Below are positions 31,101 through 36,223 of a stretch of DNA of 36,223 nucleotides, piece by piece. This stretch comes from Beroe ovata (lineage: Eukaryota > Ctenophora > Nuda > Beroida > Beroidae): assembly GCA_946803715.1 (NCBI GenBank), contig CAMPET010000069.1, positions 53,988 to 90,210 on the forward strand. The letters run 5' to 3'. The notes beneath the pieces were generated by a model, which saw nothing but the letters and a program-made list of their open reading frames with translations, was not told the DNA's origin and did not search any database. The first letter of the stretch is position 1; every line of letters begins with the position of its first letter. The position numbers were made by a program, and so were the translations under genes.

Positions 31101-31668
31101 GGTAGTTTAAACATTGAAATTAGAAAACATGTCTTGAAAAAACGGAGAGATGAAAAGTTTTCCCACGTCGCGCGCGTCAGTGAATATAAACGCGCGGTTG
31201 AAAAATGACTAAATTGCGGAACATGTGGGAAGTTCCTGCTACGAAGCTCCATTGTGAAGTTTTCCGTGACTAAATTCCACTCAGAAGTTCATCGATCACT
31301 TCTCATACAGGAACCGATGCGCATGTCTGCTTCATTGCATGAATGTCGCGTAAAAGTATTCGTATCGCTAGTTTTGCGCGGCTTTTCACTTGAAAAGGAT
31401 GTCTATGTTCAGCATTCGGTTGCTGCGCGCGGAAATTCCATTTGAATCTTGGAATGTTCCATTTCTCGTGCCATCAGATTTTTTACAAAAATAAGACATT
31501 GGCACATCCTTGGTATAAGGTCCCAAGTCCTGTGACCACTGAGCAAGGAAGATGGCATTCTTAACATGCCGCCGTTCATTTCAGACGGAGGCATTTGTCG
31601 CTGAGCAATTCCGTACATTCTTCAAGAATGGCAAATTCGTCACTGAATTGTACGAAGTTGTTGGATAA
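25165..31668 (+). CDS. CAP: adenylyl cyclase-associated protein (CAP), 13 exons
   Basis: Exons 25165-25273, 25376-25407, 25504-25569, 25652-25729, 25827-25880, 26037-26212, 26467-26569, 27549-27744, 29231-29424, 30252-30348, 30472-30578, 30936-31082 and 31585-31668 join in phase to 480 residues (human CAP1 475). The order is: N-terminal coiled coil (MADLEKLISRLEAVTVRLEK), helical folded domain (NHLSAVSEAV), proline-rich stretch (APVPPPPGVPPPP), WH2 motif (GLFAELNKGSAITSG then LRKV), and a C-terminal CARP beta-helix domain (KLNSVTMDNCKKC, VSIDKTDGC). CAP binds cofilin-actin and recharges actin monomers with ATP. Intron 8 (27745-29230) splits WH2 and contains the whole TMEM33 gene. Confidence 0.96.
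26570..27548. other. CAP intron 7 with repeats
   Basis: A 979-nt intron, long for this gene. It contains acacagattac-type repeats (about 26878-26955) and a pair of related segments of about 55 bp at 26986-27042 and 27448-27504, both with the core ttcccgatcgaatttt or ttcccgatcgaatttc. The second copy is close to the 3' splice site. Confidence 0.6.
27824..28600 (+). CDS. TMEM33: TMEM33-like ER/nuclear-pore membrane protein, nested in CAP intron 8
   Basis: One intronless frame of 258 codons. The start MSTTDGETTAQAAPSDL is preferred to an in-frame ATG at 27764, because that one lies between CAP exon 8 and an acceptor-like tttag at 27813. Family blocks are YQRVLFAFGLASVIRLSQRL, EDSAHYMLYS, LMP/VMPLVV, YYQFLVLRYMSRRNPY and CPGFVRNVV, matching animal TMEM33 and yeast Pom33/Per33. 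The family has several membrane-embedded helices and shapes ER tubules and nuclear pores with reticulons. The gene is on the same strand as its host and starts only 79 nt after CAP exon 8. An independent promoter would have to overlap CAP sequence. Confidence 0.93.
   Translation: MSTTDGETTAQAAPSDLVIMKNFMSRDLKATIMFGARAFAAINGLLFAFSTFFNPSLALASYQRVLFAFGLASVIRLSQRLGPIQFTKEYMINVVLEDSAHYMLYSCNFYTHKPTTIIAFIPTLYCALQASAFAGSMLAECSPSWNLLKSQLGKMKEKQQQLLRVVATAEIFVMPLVVVQLFTGQCGSILTPLVYYQFLVLRYMSRRNPYVKNAFTEIKLVINQMIYSPSCPGFVRNVVSKVIGLIERMSPVGYQPSS
28601..29230. other. remainder of CAP intron 8 / TMEM33 3' UTR
   Basis: 630 bp, AT-rich. No canonical AATAAA was found for TMEM33 before the next CAP exon. It ends in a good pyrimidine-rich acceptor for CAP exon 9. 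Confidence 0.55.
29425..30251. other. CAP intron 9 with inverted repeat
   Basis: 827 nt. Contains a direct repeat of aacactttgtaaccgtgtgg (two copies between about 29616 and 29670) and an imperfect inverted repeat (29765-29813). Confidence 0.6.
29765..29813. repeat. imperfect inverted repeat
   Basis: Arms of about 23 nt built from ggtatac/gtatacc steps around a central tgtataccaatggtataca hairpin. Inside CAP intron 9. Confidence 0.65.
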
Positions 31669-33442
31669 AGGACCTTGTAAAGTTATACTATTAAGTTGCA
31701 TGCATAATGTGCTCTATATGATATGATATTGTGTTCCCTTTTTTTTCCTTTTTTGCTACTGGTTTATCACGATCGTTTCCAATCTGGAATGGCTTTTTAA
31801 CATTTTTGATATGTTCCGGCATTTTAGGTAGGTAACGTGTAAGATGAAGGGTATCGCTTGGCTTGACGCTGTTATATACATACATGTGCGGTTATTTTTG
31901 ACTAAGAGTGTAAGGTGTATTGATTCCATGTCAAATCATTTGTTGTAACGATATTTTATGTTAATGATTAATCCAAATTTTCGCTTTTTATGTTTTGTAT
32001 ACACGCAAATCAAGAATAATCTACAATTATTGTTAGATGTGTAGTTACAATTTGCTATTTTGTTAACATTTCGAACTTTGGTCTCATTGCCTCCTATATT
32101 CTCTCTGGTTTAATATTGTATACTGATTGTAGATGACCCTGGCCAATAGAATTGACTATCGATGGAGTTAAATGTTTTCTCAGACATGTGTCATGTTGCG
32201 ACATAGTAAAATAAGAACATTGTTGTGATTTCTGGTTTAAATTTCGCCCATGATTTGGTTTAAATGATGAATTAACAGTGAGTGACTGGCAAAATTCTGT
32301 AACTTTGAAATTGATGCGATGTGACTATGACTTCCTCATTAAAATTGTTCCAAAATGTTACGAATATACTTAGCCCTATTTCATAAAATTTGGCAGAGAA
32401 TTTATTGCATCATTGCAGAGCAAGTCTAACTTCATTTAGGTCTGTCGGACACAAAAATATGTTTATAACGACGGTTGCTATGCTAAATTTCTGCGGAGGA
32501 ATTCGGAATTATCTCGGGTCGTCGTCTGGTGAGTTGTAAACCCAGACATATGGAAGCTGGACAAGTTCACGGTCGGTCGCTCGCACCCTGGCACCTTCGT
32601 CGTATGAAGACCTGTCACGGGGGGAGGGGAGAAAGAGAGCTAACGACACTCTTGTCATGTGGCATCATGGCTGGAAAATTATAGAGTCATGGTGAACATG
32701 GAGTAGAATTAATAGAGATCTAGAGTCGCAAAATGTGGATCTACTGGATTATGGGGTCGGTTAAGTAACATCTGATGGGTGGGGTTATGATTCATCGCAA
32801 AATGTGGATCTACTGGATTATGGAGTCGTTTAATTTCCGTTAAATTTAATATCTGATGGGATAGGTGAGGAATTATGATTCGTATGAAATGACTGCGCCA
32901 CATTTTCTCAGGATGTTAAGGTATCGAGCTTAAGAGGGTTGGCCATATATCTACCAAATCATCCTGGATCATTAACCAGGTGGTTTGCCTGGGAGTACTG
33001 GTGGTGGTCGGTGGTAATCAGCAATGCGGCACTGGGTCTCAGGTTTGAGGTTCCGGTACTACGTTGATGGTCATTGTTTATTTGTTTGATGGTACCTGGC
33101 AGCAGTGGTTTGCCTGGTACCGCGGTCATTACCATGGTACCACCGATAACAGAGAAGCCACACACACACTCTCGACCTGGGTTTTAGTAATAATGTCGAG
33201 TAGGTGTTGGTAATTCCCCGTGCATAACACTCTGTGCCAGGCACCGACCTGGCACCTCTTTTTGTTTTCCCTGAATTTTCCCCGAACTAGAATACAGTGT
33301 CTCTGCTGATTCTCTAGTATAACGGAGAGAGGTTATAATGAATTGTCTGATGTGGCAACATGTACCACGACAAATTCTTATCTCTGCAAACATTCCATAC
33401 CGAGAATTTCTAACTCTAAGGGGAGTTCTTCAGCTAAAGTGA
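31669..33442. other. intergenic DNA after CAP
   Basis: Contains the CAP 3' UTR and no other supported gene. A perfect 29-nt direct repeat (tcgcaaaatgtggatctact and nine more bases) starts at 32726 and at 32795. A region of ggtttgcctgg/ggtacc repeats lies at about 32978-33145. Confidence 0.55.
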
Positions 33443-34606
33443 ACATTGAATTTGAAACGGAGGTTTGAATTTAATTTTAATGTCTGAAAACGAAAAAAAG
33501 ATAACATGAACAATCAACTTTAACTCTAGACAAGACTAACCTTAACCTTGAGATACTAACCACGAGTATATGCCTTTAGGTGTATGGCAAGGAGTAGGTT
33601 CAGAACTGCTGCAATGAGAATCAAATCGAAGTCGAGAGAGCAATGCTCACAGACCAGCAGTATGATCAACTGTAGAGGTGAGACCTTGATCTTTCTTCAA
33701 GTTCATCACAATTTTACTCTCAGCAGTCACCGCCCACTGTCTTCAAGTTCATACTCCAAATTCTACCAATAATACCACTTTCAGGCTTTAGTTTAACATG
33801 GAGGTCGACTTATCGAGACAGACCACTGTGATACGCTTCTACTCTGACAACATTCAGGTAGGGGCTGGTTTCCTCCTGTGTCGCTCTGCATGATCTGGGG
33901 CATTGGCCAGATATCTGTTGTTTGTGTGGGACGTGGGTGGTATGTGGCTGTGTTCGTGTCTGTGTGTGTGTGTGTACTGTGTTCGTGTCTGTGTGTGNAC
34001 ATTGAATTTGAAACGGAGGTTTGAATTTAATGTCTGAAAACGAAAAAAAGATAACATGAACAATCAACTTGATTGCCTAGGCAAGACTAACCTTAACCTT
34101 GAGATTCTAACCACGAGTATATGCCTCTAGGTGTATGGCAAGGAGCAGGTTCAGGGCTGCTGAAATGAGAATCAAATCGAATTCGCAAGAGAAATGCGCA
34201 CAGACTAGCAGTATGATCAACTGTAGAGGTGAGACCTTGATCTTTCTTCAAGTTCATCACAATTTTATTCTCAGCAGTCACCGCCCACTGTCTTTTCATG
34301 CTCCAAATTCTACCAATAATACCACTTTCAGGCTTTAGTTTAACACAGAGGTAGACTTATCGAGACAGACCACTGTGATACGCTCCTACAATGACAACAT
34401 TTAGGTAGGGTCTGGATTCCTCCTGTGTCGCTCTGCATGATGTTCAACTTGGGGATCTGGGGCATTGGCCAGATATCTGTTGTTTGTGTGAGACGTGGGT
34501 GGTATGTGGCTGTGTTCGTGTCTGTATGTGTCTGTGTGTGTGTGTGTGTCTGTGTGTGTCTGTGTGTGTTTGTGTGTGTAACTGTCTGTGTGTGTGTGTA
34601 TGTGTC
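33443..34606. repeat. tandem duplication of a 0.56-0.6-kb segment
   Basis: Copy A is 33443-33997 and copy B about 33999-34606, beginning with the same acattgaatttgaaacgg and each ending in a TG microsatellite. They differ by scattered substitutions and small indels. A single N (33998) sits exactly at the junction. Each copy has exon-like segments bounded by AG and GT at equivalent places: 33580-33677 and 33785-33857 in A, 34131-34228 and 34332-34404 in B, of identical lengths (98 and 73 nt). Confidence 0.85.
34503..34606. repeat. TG microsatellite
   Basis: An interrupted TG repeat ending copy B of the duplication. It creates false Val-Cys and His-Thr frames. Confidence 0.9.
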
Positions 34607-36104
34607 CATGATGCAATGGATCCTATATATCCGAGTCTCAAGGGGCTACTGCTGCTAATATACGAGCAGTAATATATTAAAGGTGGTCTATCTCCCGTGG
34701 CTAATGATGCGCACTGACTGTCCGCATGTCATCGGTCCAAGTCTAGTCAAATTCAATTACACCTATCAACCCATTATCATACCCCCCTTCTTATATTTAT
34801 AAGAGGACGTATATTTGTTAAACCAGAAAATTACCTTTGTTACTTATGGCGTGTAGACCTAGCCTGTTAAAATGTCGCCCCATGGAGTCGGTATATGTGT
34901 GTTTTCACTGTTTAACTTCCCCCTCAATTTGTCTATTTGCCCCCTCCTCCTCAGTCTTCCCTCTCGCGACTATAATCTGATGTATGGCGTGTGTTATTAT
35001 AGATCAGTGTCTCTTGGTTTGTATGCATCCCCCCTAGCCTCTCTCACGCATTTTCTCTTCTCGACTCCTACTTTATCTTCTTCTGACTGACCGTTTATCA
35101 CGATTTGATCTCAAATCTGATATGATTTATGATCTGGTAGGATATTGATATTCCACTGTGGGATGCTGGAGGACTAATATCCCCGGTTCACACCGCATGG
35201 TACATCGTTGCTTATACCACACGGCACACCATTGTCCACACCGCATGGCACGCCAGTTTTCACACAATGAATAAAATCCATTCATCACCTGGGCGGGATA
35301 CAGGAAGCCCTGGCACTCCATTAAAGGAGTGTCAGATAATCTCCCCATCATATCCCGCCTGCTAATTTGTTAATGGCGGTAACCACGTCGGTACCCCCTC
35401 CTCCTTAGTTCCCTTAGTTGCTGGCCGCCTGTGAGGAGAATTACCGTGATTTACTGATTAAGTTTATTTCATTAAGAACAATATGATGACTCTGGTAGGG
35501 TGAATGTGTGTGTGTGTGCGGTAAAATGTAGCAACTTTAATTTGAAATCTACCACTTTCATTTCCCGCTACCCTGTGTGAGTGTTTGGTGTTCTTACCTC
35601 CAAGTTTGATGGCTAGTTTTCTGGAACATTCCGACGGTTTTGACTTACGTCAAATAAATTTCTCCTCCATTAGAAGCCGATTCTCGATGTCAATTCTGAC
35701 GACAGTCATTCCTTACTGACAGTTTAACAGATAGTAGCTGATTATCTTCCGTTTATACTTTATTACCCTTATCCGGAATTGTCTAAATTCCTGACAAGAT
35801 ATTGTGTCGGCTGTTCATGTTACAGTGGCTTCCAAAACAACGTTTTTACGCATTATTACAATATGGGCTACATTATGTTTGGACTACATTATTCGCTGTT
35901 CAGACGGAAAATTAGCGAAGACCTAAAGTTGAATAACTCGATATTTAATGAATTTAGGCTACTGATTTTCACAATGGTATATTTCAGACGTCTACGGAGC
36001 GTATTCATTCACGATATATGGAAATATGTGGTTTCTCCAACTGACACTTTCTAATTAGATTTTACATTAGTCTAATTGTCATTAATTTGGATTATTATGA
36101 AGGA
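34607..36104. other. intergenic DNA at the right end
   Basis: No convincing gene. A 91-codon frame at 35779-36054 has no recognisable similarity. Imperfect cacaccgcatggtac-type repeats occur at about 35189-35265. Confidence 0.5.
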
Positions 36105-36223
36105 GCACGCGTATAAAAGGCATATTGAAAAGACTCCGGTGTTGTGGATTGTGGTTGTTTGAGTGTCAGACTGGGGGTTGTCAGACAGCCCTGGACTCCT
36201 ATCCGATTTCGGACACCATCACA
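36105..36223 (+). promoter_or_regulatory. candidate TATA promoter at right edge
   Basis: A TATAAAAG box at 36112-36119 is followed by GC-richer sequence that would contain a start site about 30 nt downstream (near 36140). The transcribed gene would lie beyond the window. Confidence 0.4.

Noticed and set aside
34340-34641. His-Thr-rich minus-strand frames and Val-Cys-rich plus-strand frames
   Set aside because: Translations of the TG microsatellite; no coding signal.
35141-35368. 74-codon open stretch after an AG near 35140, as a downstream exon of the duplicated segment
   Set aside because: Poor pyrimidine tract and composition dominated by a cacaccgcatgg-type repeat; no similarity.
35779-36054. 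91-codon plus-strand frame near the right end
   Set aside because: No family resemblance, AT-rich, no splice or promoter context that supports it.

Overview
This is nuclear DNA from an animal. It uses the standard genetic code and has many short GT-AG introns (about 70-1500 nt), long AC/TG microsatellites, and genes whose closest recognisable relatives are conserved metazoan proteins: RNF19, syntaxin-7/12, WDR45/WIPI4, AAR2, SFT2D3, ERI2, SF3B6, RBM34, eIF4E, CAP and TMEM33. Compact genes, short intergenic gaps and a splice-acceptor-like sequence just before many start codons fit an early-branching or otherwise compact invertebrate genome. A ctenophore or a sponge is a reasonable guess, but the species cannot be fixed from sequence alone. 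Two isolated N bases show it is a draft assembly.

Layout. 0-2.6 kb: microsatellite-rich sequence, with a possible last exon of a minus-strand gene at the extreme left. 2.66-4.96 kb: the membrane-anchored C-terminal half of an RNF19-type ubiquitin ligase (+), with no RBR catalytic exons visible in the window. 6.9-23.6 kb: nine consecutive minus-strand genes. In transcription order they are eIF4E, RBM34, SF3B6, ERI2, SFT2D3, AAR2, WDR45, syntaxin and an unrecognised coiled-coil gene. The first eight are separated by only about 250-700 bp. 23.6-25.2 kb: a divergent intergenic region with CGCG-rich DNA. 25.2-31.7 kb: the 13-exon CAP gene (+), whose intron 8 holds a complete same-strand intronless TMEM33 gene. 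31.7-36.2 kb: repeat-rich DNA with a roughly 0.56-0.6 kb tandem duplication containing exon-like pieces, and a TATA box at the right edge.

How the genes relate. The minus-strand cluster mixes RNA-processing and translation genes (SF3B6 and AAR2 for the spliceosome, RBM34 for ribosome assembly, ERI2 exonuclease, eIF4E cap binding) with endomembrane trafficking genes (SFT2D3, syntaxin, WDR45). Close same-strand packing, this gene content and acceptor-like sites 1-10 nt upstream of several ATGs suggest spliced-leader trans-splicing and perhaps polycistronic transcription. That is inference; 5'-UTR introns are the alternative.

Most notable: (1) eIF4E has two adjacent, in-frame, homologous versions of the exon that carries the cap-stacking Trp-Glu pair, which looks like an alternative-exon switch inside the cap pocket; (2) TMEM33 begins 79 nt after a CAP exon, inside the CAP intron that splits the WH2 domain, with its own acceptor-like site 10 nt before its ATG. 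If the organism trans-splices, an eIF4E with a switchable cap pocket could matter for reading both ordinary and hypermethylated caps; this link is speculative.
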